A stretch of DNA of 64,000 nt from Adiantum capillus-veneris (GCA_014529385.2 CM043947.1:100104036-100168035); one strand, 5' to 3'; counted from the stretch's first letter, positions 43,749 through 57,746 are shown. The notes: generated by a model not told the origin, from the letters alone. A program made the numbers and translations.

Positions 43749-46330
43749 GCCGTCAGCTCTCTCTCCTGCTGTGACGCACCCCATCAAATTCTCTCTCACT
43801 GCATCCTTTGAACGCTTCACTCTTTCTCACTCCCTCATATGTGACTGACGGTACAGTACCTGCACCAACCATTGCATTGCCTACACAATCCAGAGATTGC
43901 AGCTTTACCAACCAACAAAACACGCACACAGGGGAGTGCCATATCTTGCTTCATTTGGCCAAAGGATCCCGGGTTGGAGAACAAAACAGGAATCCAACAT
44001 TGTGGTTGATAAGGGGAAAATCAAGAAGAAGCTCCGATAAGATGCTATCAAGCTCACTACCGAGAGCTCAAAAAAAATTTACTGTTGGGATGCAAGATGA
44101 AACTTGATCATCATTTTGCTGTTGCAGTCACTCTACTAAACGCCCTAGTGATGGAAGCTTTTTCTTTGCTCGCTTGCAGACCATAACTCACTTTAGCCTC
44201 ATTCTTACTAATTTCTTTGGGTGCTAGTAGTTTCCATGGTGCCCTTCGGGTCCTCCCTCCTCTTCTCAAGTGGAATTGATCTCCACGAAATCAAGAGTGC
44301 CAACGAAGCGAAACGAGAATCACAGTCATTAATGTCTAGAGTTCAATAAGAGTAAAAGCAAGAGCTTCGCCCTTTGTTTCCCTCTCCTCTTTCACTTTAC
44401 TTCTTAGTAAAGTCGACCTTTTTTTTTGTTCTCCTCTATCACTTAAGTCTTTTGCATGCAACACTTTCCCTTCAATTTTGGTGAGCAAGAGATATCACAC
44501 ACCCGCGACCGTCGACCCTTCGCATATACTGCTCCACGTGCTCATTACCTTTTGAGTTTATTTTTAATATGAGTATTCATACCTTGTGGTTGCCAATGAA
44601 CACAATGCTCCGTAAGAATGGCTCTTGGGTAAAGAGATCTCCCTTGGGAGAGATCACGATTATCATGACCATCGACAACTTGAAGTCATAACTTCTCATC
44701 TTAATAATCAATTGATGATCCCCAAAGTACTTGTCTTTGAGCTCTTTGACTTTATTGATCGTTGGTAGGCTTAAGCTAATGCAAGAGTCATAAAATGATT
44801 GTAGTGGAGAGTATGTTGATCAAGCATGGTAGAAAAAAAGGGTGAAATATTTTTAGGAGACAGTAGGGAGAGCATGTAAGTGCACATGCTCACAATAATC
44901 TGCATATGGGTGCTTCATCCGTGGAAAAATCCCTCAGGATCAGTATGATTATATGCACCCGAGTCACTATCATCAACATCATGCTCATCAATGATACAAA
45001 AGATAGCCTCTTCTCTAGAGCATTCACAAATTTTTATTTTTATTTTACACCGACATGGATTAAGCTTTGAGCTTGACAAGAAACTCTTCTTCCCTAAGTT
45101 AATTGATCCTTGTACACTACTAATAATTCAACCTTTTTTTGTTGTTATCCATTGTCTCTTGGCACTTGCACATAGAAATATGATCTATCTTGTATAAATA
45201 GACTATCCAAATATGTAAAATCTATAAAATCTGAAAGACGTTTTCTACTAAAAAGGAGAAAATTTCCCTCTCCTCACATACCCTTGTCCAGATGATGAAA
45301 GATTGTCTCATTAGCAATACTTTAATGTAATTCCATTTGTAGTTTGGTATGCTTGCGATTATTCCCACTATTGCACTATACGGTCCTAAAATTGTTACTG
45401 CAGTTTAGACGGCTACAATTATTTAAGGTTAGGTACTTACTCTTATGTTAAAGTTAAAAACCAAACTCCTCGCATCATGAGTCATACTTTTTTTTGTATT
45501 CAAATATGGACTCATTAATCATCATATACCTGAGTATTTAGTGTGCGGTTAACCTGTTATTGAATTTAACAAGAAATCTTTGAGAAACATGTTGTAGATA
45601 AAACTAAGTACAAGGCTACCATATTAGAGACCCTCCACCTATAAATTCCCCTATCCTTCACCACATCTCCTTATGCAAGAATCGTCCAGTTTAATAGTGG
45701 TTATGGGTTTTGATAAATTAATGCTTATTATAATTAATTTCTTTTCAGTAGGTCTTCTTGCAGAAATTCTCACAACTCTATAACCAAGCACCTTGCAACA
45801 AGCAACAATGCCGTCGGGCACTTTCAGACGTTAAGTCACACTGCTATTCTTGTTACGAATTCTAATTGTCATGTATTGATTTACTTTTGGCACCTTGTTT
45901 TATTTCATGGTCAATTATTAACACAAAATTAATCCATTTTGGATTTATTAACTATACTTTGATATAGGTTTGATAGTTGCAACTATCTCCTACTTGTACC
46001 TCTCTCCACACGCACACACTGATATATATATTTTTTCGAATATAGTCCATCATCTAGGTACATACATCCAATACCTCCCTGCTATTTTTTTCTTTTGAGC
46101 TACGAATCCACCGCCTCTCATATTATGGCTTGAGCTTTGAACTAAATGGCATTTTTTTAATTGAGAACATTTGACATTAAGCTTCATAGATACTCACACG
46201 AGCTGAAGTACTTAGCATTCATCAACAACAATTTGTAAGAACTTTGATATACTGCACTATGTTGTCAAACACATAGTAAATATTTTTCTCCTTTATGTCT
46301 TGTATAGTCCATTGGTCACAAGCACATAGA
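43561..46330. other. Region without a recognised gene
   Basis: A (CT)n tract lies at 43709-43746. The rest is AT-rich single-copy-looking sequence with no convincing frame, repeat or RNA gene. Confidence 0.5.
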
Positions 46331-46695
46331 TTCACTGGTTTAGGCAGCATGTAAATGCTCATCCTGGTGAAGATTCACCAATTTAGGCATCACCAATTTT
46401 CTGTGCTTTAGGCAACACACCGACAAATGAAAGATTCATTATTTTACACAAAATTACATGCAGATCCTCCATTTTAGGAGCATTAGTGCAGATTCACTGA
46501 TTTAGGTAGCACGTCTACTGAAGATTCGTCGATTTAGGCAATACCGATCACAAGAGCATGCTACAGTGGCTGGCCACCACTGTCCTTAGTATGATTTTGT
46601 TACTTGAGCATACAAAATAAAGGATATTTGGATTTGGATTTGAAATGGATATATGTTGGTAGATATTTGGATTTGGATTTGGAATGGGTATATGA
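46331..46695. repeat. GATTCACC-GATTTAGGC repeats and a 38-bp duplication
   Basis: Units of GATTCACCGATTTAGGCA plus GCAC recur irregularly (46331-46545). At 46621-46695 ATATTTGGATTTGGATTTG is present in two adjacent copies of about 38 bp. Confidence 0.6.
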
Positions 46696-47009
46696 TGATT
46701 TTCTATCGTGATAGTATGTATGGAATTGAACTTGCGATTGATGAGAATTGATTTATAGAATGATGAATGTGACCAATGATATCCTGATTCATCAGGATAT
46801 GACATATATTGCTTATTCTAGTGGTATGGGACACTAGAATCGGTAGTATGTGGATGACGACATGCATAAAAAATGTTGTTTTGTTTCATAAACTTTTCAT
46901 TTTACTACGTGCTATTTCTGACACATAATACTAATCATTGTTTTTGACAAGTATGGTTTGCAGATTTTTATCTTCGCAACGAAGGACAATTGATTTTAAC
47001 GGAGAGGTA

Positions 47010-47483
47010 TGTAATGGCATTTATATTTTATTATGTAGTGCAGTTGACAGGTGGAAAACGCTTAACCAAGCAAAGGCCTATGTGAACAGATATACATTTT
47101 ATTATTCAAGTGCTCTTTATGAGCTTTGGCCATTTATGACCGGCCGGCCAATTTGTACTCACTTTGACCATTTAAGAAATCTATAAAAGTAAATACATGC
47201 AAGAGGGAAAGGGTCACTCTTGCACGTGGGGAGATTGCACCCAGTGTTTGCGTCTTTCCTCTCTCCCCTCCTCCCTCGTCTCTTGTCGTGCCGGCGCCGC
47301 ACTCTGCTGTAGGAGGTGCGCTTGCCTATTCTCGCTTGATCTATCTCGCTCTCTATCTCTCCCTGTTTGTGTATCACGCGACTATGCGCTTATGGGATTG
47401 CTAGGTATGTTGATTAGTCTGTTTTATGGTTTGTAGTACATTGTTCTTGGTACTTGCAAAGCCTTCCATGCTCCAGTTTGTAG
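47010..47483 (+). repeat. Copia-type LTR, copy 3 (solo)
   Basis: The copy starts TGTAATGGCATTTATATTTT and ends CTCCAGTTTGTAG. It is collinear with copy 1 but no primer site or coding region follows, so it looks like a solo LTR. Confidence 0.7.
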
Positions 47484-47616
47484 CAAAGATCAAGTCTCAA
47501 GGTGCACAACCTGTATTCAAGGAGGGAGCCGAAACAATCAAGACACATATATGAGAGAGTTCTCTTCCTGCATGAAGGATGTATTGAAGGAGGAAACATA
47601 AACAACCGGGACACAC

Positions 47617-47720
<104 letters not shown>

Positions 47721-47843
47721 AAAAGTTAATGAAAGTAGTAGATGCTTAAGAAGACTTAATTGGCATTTGAGGAGAAGACGTGTAGGAAATAATATCTGAA
47801 GGTCTGTTGTCTCCATGCTATAGAGAAAAAGAGGGAGGAAGGA

Positions 47844-47870
47844 GGGGGGGGGGGGGGGGGGGGGGGGGGG
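47844..47870. repeat. (G)27 homopolymer
   Basis: An uninterrupted run of 27 G. Its exact length is likely to be uncertain in the assembly. Confidence 0.8.
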
Positions 47871-47945
47871 TTGAGATAAGCCCCACTAGCGCATAGCACA
47901 TGCATGAAGCAGTGTCAACACAAACGTGGATGAAGCAGGCATAGT

Positions 47946-48280
<335 letters not shown>

Positions 48281-48344
48281 CTTACTTTGCGAATGTTGCT
48301 GCTGCTCGATCTCTTTGCACAATTTTCTTGCACAACTCCATAAC

Positions 48345-49128
48345 ATGATCTTTAGTGGCGGCGGTTGCCATTTGCGCCATCGCAAATATTTCTTTTAAAA
48401 ATAATGGTTGTGTTTTAATGTGCAGCTTCCATGTGACACTTTCTCAAGAACCTTCTTCCGTTATATAAGTTAGATAGATTAGAGTAGACAATATCCTCTC
48501 CTTGGCAATGCCTGTTTAGTAGTCTCATGATGAATTTCTTTCTCCCTTGCCAGGAGCATCCATTCTTTTGCATGCCTTTAAGGTAGAAGAGAAGGTCGTC
48601 GCATCGAAAATAAGACCCTGCCTTGGTATTTCTTTGAAGCATTTCCATGCTTCCTCACCAACACCATTGTCTGCATACCTTGAAATTAATACATTCCAAG
48701 AGACAACATTCGGCGAATGAAGTTCATTAAGTTAAATATATTAAGTTAGAATATAGATTAGATTAGACAATATACTCTCCTAGCAATGCCTGTTTAGACG
48801 TCTCATGATGGAATTTCTTTCTACCTTGCGTGGAGCATCATTGCTCTTGCATGCCTTTAAGATAGAAGAGAAGGTTGTCGCATTGGGAAAGAGACCCTCC
48901 CTTGACATTTCTTTGAAGCATTTGTATGCTTCCTCACCGGCACCGTCATCTGCAATTAAAAAATAAAGGCATTCCTAATGGCTTCAAAAAAATTAAAAGT
49001 AATTTGATATTCCCTCAATAACAACAAAAGTGATGCATTAATCTATAACATACTAGTAACGGGCAATGACGTAGCACGTAAATTTGGAACAATATCAACT
49101 GGACGTGAGAAGAACGAATACAACATTG

Positions 49129-49225
<97 letters not shown>

Positions 49226-49680
49226 ACAAAAACACTTTAAAGAGAAGAAAACGCTAAAGGAAAAATAAAGGAGAAGAGAAACACAAATGTTGACCACCTT
49301 TTTATATCGACACACAGAGTCTTTTAACTTTCCACCTACGTATGTCTTTTGACTTTCCACCTTTATCCATCTTTTCATTTCTAAAATCACACTACACTTA
49401 CGCACTTAATATGTTTTGAAAGATTTTTTATTTTTTCAAAATTGGGGAGACCTAATCATCTACATAACCTGCACTTTAATACATTCCAAGAGACAGCATT
49501 CCCCCAAGGAAGTTCATTAAGAACCTGCTACACTTTTGCAAAAGTGCACACTTTGCATACATGTCGACTAGGGCACCACCACGTGCAACATTATTTCTCA
49601 GCAATCATTACTTTAAGATCTCATCTTGGATTTTTTCTCCTTTTCCAACTGCTGCTGCAGGACGACAAAGCACTCTAGGG
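48345..49680 (-). pseudogene. PPR protein gene fragments, partly duplicated
   Basis: On the minus strand the segment at 49600-49480 reads GGALVDMYAKCALLQK and NAVSWNVL. The segments at 48960-48790 and 48700-48500 give EEAYKCFKEMSREGL, and NVVSWNVLISRYADNGVGEE with AWKCFKEIPRQGLIFDAT and TFSSTLKAC. These are the L and S type motifs of plant PLS-class PPR proteins, which bind organellar RNA in editing or processing. The 230-bp motif block occurs twice, and a (GA)n tract (49132-49224) separates the parts. No E or DYW tail is visible. The gene is broken. Confidence 0.75.
49132..49224. repeat. (GA)n microsatellite
   Basis: About 46 GA units. Confidence 0.95.
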
Positions 49681-49953
49681 CAGGGCAAGGACACACTCCA
49701 AGCGGGGGTGCGGGAGGCAGGAAGACGCTCAAGAACAACTTGATCGCGGACGGAAGGAGTAGCAAGCACCGGAGGGGAGGGAAGAAGCATGTGAGGGCGA
49801 ATCCAGAGATGGAGTAGGACAAAGGGGAGGTGGTGGGACATGAGAAAATGTGCAGGTGGAAAGGAGCAGTAGAAGATGGACAATTCTGTGCGAACGACAA
49901 CTATGCATGAGGGAGGGAGGGGATGAACTATGTAGAATGAGCATGAGAAGCTC

Positions 49954-49959
<6 letters not shown>

Positions 49960-50040
<81 letters not shown>
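49960..50040. repeat. (GA)n microsatellite
   Basis: About 40 GA units. Confidence 0.95.
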
Positions 50041-50043
<3 letters not shown>

Positions 50044-50049
50044 GATTCA

Positions 50050-50415
50050 TGTGTATAATGCTGCAGGTTGCAAGCCTTCTCTCTATTGGGTTGGGCTCTC
50101 TCTCATGATCTTTGCGTGGTCGCGGTGGTTGCCATCTGCGCCATCGCAAACCTTAAAAAAATAATTTAACCTGCAACTTCCACGTGGCACTTTCTCAAGA
50201 ACCATCTCTCCATTATATAAGTTAGATTCATGCGTATGTTGTTGCAGATTGCACGCCTTCTCTCTCTATTGGGTTGGGCTCTATCTCGTGATCTTTGCGC
50301 GGTTGTGGAGGTTGTCATCTACGCCATCACAAACCTTTTTTTAAATTAATTAACCTGCAACTTCCACGTGGCACTTTCTCAAGAACCATCTCTATATGAT
50401 ATAAGTTAGATTAGA
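50050..50415. repeat. Tandem duplication, about 180 bp unit
   Basis: Two adjacent copies share GCCTTCTCTC, ATTGGGTTGGGCTCT, GCCATCTGCGCCATCGCAAA and CTTCCACGTGGCACTTTCTC. A third related piece with GCCATCGCAAA and GACACTTTCTCAAGAACC lies at 48345-48480, next to the PPR fragments. Confidence 0.8.
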
Positions 50416-50795
50416 CGTTCTATCTATTTACTCTGTTATGGAGGAATTCAGGTAGTGCCACATGGTGCTAAATGCAAAATTGCTTTTACAAGGCAACGTC
50501 AAGCAACGGCGGGCGAGAGCTAGGCTGAGCCAGAATGACAGGGCGGTGGTAATGCATGTGCTAGTCTCCACCCAACCGTGCTATTTGTAGGCAACAAGGG
50601 AGATAGAGAAAGAGAACGGCTGAGCCCTGCACCATGTGGGCCGCCGACAAGAGCTAGAGAGAGAGAGAGCTAGTTGTCAATGAGAGATGAGAGAGAGAAG
50701 GAGTGGATGAGGGAGAGAGAGTGTGTGCCGAGAATGAGAGAGGGAGAAGGTGGGACTGGGGTTGAACGAGGGAGAGAGAGAGGTTTTGGACTAGC

Positions 50796-50954
<159 letters not shown>

Positions 50955-51344
50955 AAGTGTATGTGTGCTAAGTGAGAGAGATATACTCCCTTGCACCATA
51001 TGGGCTCGATAAAAAAGAGAGTGAGAGAGGGAGGGAGTGAGATTGAGTGGGAGAAGGAAACTGAGAGAGTGGGTGATGAGAGATAGGGCGAGAGTGAGTT
51101 GGCGGGGTGGATGAGCGTGAAGCTTTTGCAGAATGGGGTTGACGAGCCAAGCCATGAGGATGATAAGGCAGGCCAAGTGAGGGGGCCATGTGACAAGGCC
51201 ATGCCAGTAAAAGCTAAGGCCATGAGGTCCACTAGGGCATTGCCGAGCCCTCCAACTGTGTCGCCGAGGCTTTGGGTAGAGGAAAGATAATTTTTTTTTT
51301 CTTGATTTCCAAAAATCGGCTATCAATTGGACTTGCATAATATA

Positions 51345-52265
51345 GCCAAGAATGTTGGTGTGGCTCTCAACTTCTCTACTAGCTTGAAGAAGGAGATAGA
51401 GCTCTTATACTTTGCACTCCACACAATGAGAGAGTGTGAGTGTGTGGGAGAGTATACCCCCCAAGCTAGCCCCCTTCTTGCTTTGGTGGACTCCCTCTTC
51501 TAGCACTCTCTGGCACTTGATTGGACCTCTTCAAGCTTGGCCAATCACAGGCTTAGTGCATATCAAGCAACAAGGGTAGCCCTGAGACAAGTGTCCCCCT
51601 TTCCCCTTTGAGAGAGAGGACTTGAGAAATGCAAAAAAATTAATTAAATCAACTAAATTATCATTGGACCCCTTTGGAGGCTAACCAATAGGCTTTAGGC
51701 ACACCTTGTGGGCAACATGAAGAGGAACTTGACAAGTGTCCTATTTGATTTCTTTGACCAAACTTGCCTTGTGTGAGGGTGTGTGTGTTCTCTCTCTAGC
51801 CCCTACAATGAGGGCTTGCCTCCCCTTGAGTAGGGATCATGTTGACTTTGTGGAACACCTTACCCCCCTCAAGCACCTTAGTCATGGAGCACCTTAGCAC
51901 CTTAGTAATTAAGCACCTCAAGCACCTTAGTCAGCAAGCACGACAAGCACCTCAAGCACCTAGTCAGCAAGCACCTCAAGCTTGGGCCAGGTTCCCACCT
52001 CAAGCATAGTCCTAGCTTAGGTAAGGTCAAAGGACTTTTGACACTAACCTTTGGAGGTGTTTAATGAAGCTAACCCTAAGGTATTTAAGCTCCATTAGCT
52101 AGCCTTGCTCTTTGACATATCATCTCTCGTTTGGACCCCTTTACCATTGGCCCAGTGTTGAGATAGACTTGTAAGCACATGTGTATATTCTAACCCTTGT
52201 TCTTGTCTATTATCCCACATTAAATGATCAATTTAATATGAGAAAATAATTTGGGTTGGTTAACC
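51345..52265 (-). repeat. CTTGAGGTGC-rich dispersed repeat, copy B
   Basis: This is the inverted counterpart of 4560-5600, with the same landmarks in reverse order, including the GCACCTCAAGCACCTTAGTC minisatellite (51870-51980). The right side loses similarity at about 51345. Confidence 0.75.
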
Positions 52266-53150
52266 GACTCACGCACATAGGCAAGAACGTACATGTATCG
52301 ACGAGTAAGCCTGGACATCACCCAACATCGGCCCGATTTTGCTAATTTTATTGACGATTTTTTCCCTCTTTGCGACTTTGATTTTCGGCGACCCAACGAT
52401 TTCGACACCGATTTTGGTGTTTTTCCTCGGGGCCTTGGCATTCCTCCTCTATGACATCAAGCATTGACGGATCGGCTTGGCACATCGATTTTGACACTGA
52501 TCTATAGCTATTTGGCTAGCCACTCCCGTTCGGGCGGTGGGAGAAGACATCAACACTGGCGATTAGAACCATTTACTCCCGTTCCGCGGTGGGAGACAAC
52601 ATCAACATTGGAGATTAGAGCCATTTCAACACTGACTCTCACGTTTTGGCATCAGCTCGACATTACTCCCATTACAGGCAAATTATTGACATTTGACCCG
52701 ACACCGATTTCACACGGACGACTTTTTTCTGCTATCAACAGCTGTGCTCACCACACACAGGGGTGAGGTGTCTCTACCATAGAGAAATGACACCCAGAAT
52801 CGGCACCGAGCACACCAATCACGCTCTACGGCATTGCTTTTGACTACAATACCTTTGACGGCTATTTGACTACCGCATTTTCACCTGGCTGCAAAAATCG
52901 GCACATAGCGACACTGACATGCAAGTTAGAGGTTACAGGGGGCTTTTTAACCGGTTTACACACAGATTCTCCAGATTTCTAGACACAACGCTTTCACAAT
53001 GATTTGACTTCATTTCAACAATAGATTCTCTACGGATAGATGCGTTGACATATGCATTCTTGTGTGAGCACACCTAGTGCTACTGAGCTCTTTTGAGAGA
53101 AAATATCCCCACAAGGATCACTTTGACTGCATGCAATAGTTCTTGGTGCC
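52266..53150. other. Region upstream of the copia element
   Basis: No gene is seen. An imperfect duplication of about 55 bp (ACTCCCGTTC, GCGGTGGGAGA, CATCAACA, GCGATTAGA) lies at 52526-52625. A 5' LTR for the copia element was not identified here. Confidence 0.4.
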
Positions 53151-53733
53151 TATTTCAGTACGGTTTACTCATGTACATTGAGTTGTAGACACTGCCCATT
53201 GTACTAGGTGTGAGGCCATTTTTGGCTGTTTTGACAGTTTTTCTCCACCGTCTCTGAGACATCGACCGAAAAAGCCCTTTCTAAGACTATGGCTAGTCCA
53301 TTTGTGTCTGCATTAGCCTTTGGAGGGTTGATAGGCATGAGGTTTGTTTTGAGCTGGGGTGTGCTCGAATGTTGAGACACCTTCGGTGATACAGGAAGCT
53401 GGAGGTCCCCACTTTTGGTACCCTCGCCATAGGATATGCATTTGGACGGTTTGTTGTGCTTTTGCGCCGAGTTGGCGGTCACACAACAGTGGTTTTCCGA
53501 AGTATATGCCAAGTTAGTGCAATTGGCACATTTTATGCATATTTTGAGTTGAGTTTTGACTCCTCATACAAAGGAGACTCTACCAAATTTCCTTCCTGCG
53601 AGTCGTGACGTTCATTGTTGGCACTTTTGAGCCTATTTCGGTTGATATTTTACTCTCGATACAAAGATTACCCTACCCAAATTTTTGCAGCTTCTCGCCA
53701 TAATTTGGAACCTCTCAAACCCTTTTGTCAACC

Positions 53734-56700
53734 ATGGCTTCTTCTTCAAAAAAGGAGGAGTATTTCATTTGCAAGTTCGATGGAAGCAACTTCACCATGT
53801 GGAAAGAGCGCATGAAAGATGTTTTGACAAACAAAGGCCTATCAGAATCATTGAAGGAGCGTGTAGAGGATGATGACTATACACAAGCTTAGTGGGAGAT
53901 TTTGGATGCGAGAGCCATGGCTACGTTATATCTACATCTAGCCAAGTCACTGTTCTTCACTATGATAGGAAAGACAACAACAAAGGAAATTTGGTATAGC
54001 TTATGTTCTGCATGGGAGAGCAAAAGTGCATCCAATAAAGTTTTTCTCATGAAAAATCTTATGAACTCAACATGAAAGAAGGTAGCATAGATTTTGGTCA
54101 CGTAGACGAGTTCAACTCCTTGTTCAGCGAGTTGACATCTCAGGGCTTTAAGGAGTTTGAAAATGAACTCAAGTCTATATTCTTGCTATGCTCTCTACCC
54201 AATGCATGGGATATCTTTTCTTCACAGCCATTAGCAATTTGGCTCCCAATGGCAAGTTAGTGTTCAATGACGTCACAAATGCATTGCTCACTGAAGAAAT
54301 TCGATGTAAATCTCTTGATGGTGCTAGTCATGGAGATGCATATATGGCTGGCGGGTTCACCAAAGGCAAGAGGCCGTGACAAAAACAAATACAAAAGCAA
54401 AAGTAGAGAGCAAAATCCTTGTAGTCCTAGCAGACACACAAAATTAAGTAGAGACCGCAGTGCCAAAAATATTGAGTGTTACTATTGCCATAAGAAGGGC
54501 CATTAAAAGGATTGTTGCAATTTCCTAAGAGATCAGAAAAACATGCAAAAAGATAATTTTGGCAAAGAAAAAAGTATGGTAAAGATCAAGGATATCAATG
54601 TGGTTGAGTCTCCCATACCTACCACTGCAATAGAGGATGCTCCTCCTCCACTGATGAACATTATGCCAACAAAGATTCATGCAGAGGTGACAACAGATCC
54701 CTCAGATGTTCTCATTTTCACTTTAGATTTCACTCCAGATGCTTTGGTTGCACACAATGAGGGTTGTGCACATAATTGGATTCTTGATTTTCGTGCAAGT
54801 TTTCATGTCACACCGCACAGAGAGTGGTTTTCCTCTTATGCATCCATGCATGGCATAGTCAAGATTGGTGATTCCTATGAGCTTGATATTATTGGAATTG
54901 GTGATGTGAAACTTCTGATGCATAATGGGGCTACTTTTGTGTTGCAGAATGTTAGACATGTGCCCAAGCTTACAAAGAGCTTGCTTTCTATAGGGCAACT
55001 GGATGATCTTGGCTACACTAAAAGTTTTGGTAATCGTTCTAGGATGATCCACAAAAACAACCTTGTCATGATGAAAGGGTCGTAAAAAAAATTCCTTGTA
55101 CATTATGTTTGTTTTGAATGTCAACAAACACCGTATCTATGTTGTCTAGTTTCCGTCTAACTGAGTTGTGGCATAGCCGGCTAGGGCATATTAGACAAAA
55201 GGGAATGAAAAAACTTCATCATTTTGGGTACTTACCTGTGTTAGATTACATGGACTTTCGATTGTGTAAGCATTGTCTATATGGCAAGCATACTAGGTTG
55301 ACATCTTCGCCATTGAACAAGAAACTAGGGGAGCCCCTAAACTTAGTGCACAATTATTTGTGTGGTCCAATGCCACATAGAACTCTAGGGGGGCAAAATG
55401 CTACTTTATCACGTTCATAGATGATTCTACTAGAAAGGTGTGGGTGTATCTCCTCAAGCGTAAGGAAGAGGTCTTTTATACATTTCAAAAATTCCTTGCC
55501 ATGGTTGAGAACCAATCAAGAAAAAAGCTCAAACCTTTTTGCATGGACAATGGTGGAGAATATGTCTCCATGGAGTTCAAGGATTTTTACAATTGAAGAG
55601 GCATTCGCCAACAATTTACTGCTCCATACACACCTGCACAAAATGGGATAGCTAAAAGAATGAATCACACGATTCAAGAGCGAGTTATTTCTATGATGTC
55701 TATGGTGAAGCTTACTCCAGAGGTTGGGGGGGAAGATGTTCTGATAGCGGCGCACATCATCAACAAATCACCTAGTTTTCCTATGATTTTCAAGTTTCCA
55801 AAGGAATTATGGACTGGGAAAACGCCAAGCTATGAGCATTTACATGTATTTGGATGTGAGGCATATGGAAAGGTGCCCAAAGAACTTCATTGCAAGTTAG
55901 ATCCCAGGTCATACAAATGCATTTTTATTGGCTATGGTGCAAATGGAGAGATGGGATATTGTCTCTGGCACCCAGAATCCAACAAAGTCATTCTAGCTCA
56001 CACATGATTTTCAATGATTAAAAATTACACAAGAAGCTGATTAAAAAAGTTGAGTACAGCGCTTTCGTTTTGAGGATGTAGCCTCCGAACCAACTCAATT
56101 TAGTACTGTTGCACCTAATCCTCAAGTGCAATATACTAACTATTGCTCATGAGCATAGTCCAGCAGTCACTGAGACGCTCTGTAAGAGTATCACGTGCGC
56201 CCGAGCGATTTGAGCCGGGTATACACCACATTTTAGTCACTGACAGTGGAGAGCCAACCTGCTACAAAGAAGCTATACAAATGGACGATAGCATTAAGTG
56301 GGAGCAGGCTATGCAATCAAAATACAATTCAATTGTGGCTAATGAGACTTGAAATTTTGTTGAATTACCAAAAGGATAAAATGCTTTACTTTGCAAGTGG
56401 GTATACAAGAAGAAGTATATAGTGGAAGATCCCAAGCCTAGGTACAAGGATCGTCTAGTTGCCAAGAGTTTCAAGCATCAAAAAGGTGTGCAATTTGATG
56501 AGATTTACTCTCCAGTACTCAAGATGACTACACTTCACGCTGTGCTCAACTTGGTTGCTATCTAGGACATGGAACTTGTCCAAATGGACGTGAACACAAC
56601 ATTACTTCACGGGGATCTAAATGGAGATGTCTACATGAAACAACCAGAGGAATTTGTATGTGAAACCCAAAAGCCAATGGGGGTAGAGTTGGTTTGTAGA

Positions 56701-57052
56701 CTCAAAAAGGCACTATATGGCCTCAAGCAAGGTTGATAGTGGTATAAAAAATTCAACAAATTCATGCAATCTCCGGGTTACATAAGAAGTCAAGAGGATC
56801 ATTGCTTATAGGTTGAACGATGGTTCTTTAATCATCTTGATCTTGTATGTAGATGATATGCTTATCGCAAGCAAATCAATTGATGGGATCAATCAGTTGA
56901 AAAAGATGCTAAGCACTCAATTCTCCATGAAAGATTTGGGAAATGCCAAATCACTTTCTTGGTATGCAAATCAAGAGAGATAGGAAACATGGAATTCTTG
57001 AATTATCTCAATAAAAGTACATCCACAAAGTCTTGCAACATTTTAGTATGCA

Positions 57053-57092
<40 letters not shown>

Positions 57093-57746
57093 CACCGAGT
57101 ATCCCAATGCAAGAATACTCCAAACTTAGCAAGGAAGATTCTCCTAAGATAGTTGCTGAGAAAGAATAAATGGAAAAAGTACCATATTCTTCAGTAGTTG
57201 GTAGTTTGATGTATGCAATGGTAGCCACAAGACCATACATTGCACATACAGTGGGAGTTTTTAGTAGGTACATGGAAAACCCTGGCAAGAAACATTGGCA
57301 AGCAGTGAAGAAAATCCTCGGATACTTGAAGGGTACAGCTAGCAAGTGTTTATGCTTCAAAAACAATGATGCATATATTGTAGGTTAGACGGATGCGGAT
57401 TATGCGGGTTACGTGGATCGTAGAAGATCCACATCTGGCTATGTTTTCATGTTTGCTGATAGCAAGGAATCCATATGGTTAGCTCGTCTAGTGGGAGATT
57501 TGGGCATTCACAAGGTTCCAATATTGCATTGTGATAGTTAGAGTGCCATTACTTTGGCAAAGAATCTGGAGTTTCACTCAAAGTCAAAACACATAGAGGT
57601 CAGATACCATGTCATACGAGATGCATTAGATGGCAAGCGCATCAAGTTTTAAAGGTTTACGCTGACGACAACCCCACAGATGCTCTCACAAAGAGCCTAG
57701 CCTCAGAGCAATTTACACATTGCATAGAACTTATGGGTGTAGGATG
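53734..57746 (+). pseudogene. Copia gag-pol remnant
   Basis: ATG 53734 begins MASSSKKEEYFICKFDGSNF (gag). A partial knuckle CYYCHKKGH lies at 54478. The protease site reads WILDFRASFHVTP (54779) where D-S-G is expected. Pre-integrase: LWHSRLGHIRQKGMKKLHHF (55168). Integrase: FCMDNGGEYVSMEFKDFY and FTAPYTPAQNGIAKRMN. Reverse transcriptase: KWVYKKKYIVEDPKPRYKDR, VQMDVNTTLLHGDLNGDVYM and LYVDDMLIAS (56842). RNase H: VVGSLMYAMVATRPYIAHTV and TDADYAGYVDRRRSTSGYVF. Stops include TAG at 53890, 56563 and 57539, each where copia proteins usually have Q. Frameshifts and a (G)36 run (57056-57091) add to the damage. Confidence 0.85.
57056..57091. repeat. (G)36 homopolymer inside the copia element
   Basis: An uninterrupted run of 36 G lies between the reverse transcriptase and RNase H regions. 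Other copia elements have no such tract. Confidence 0.85.
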
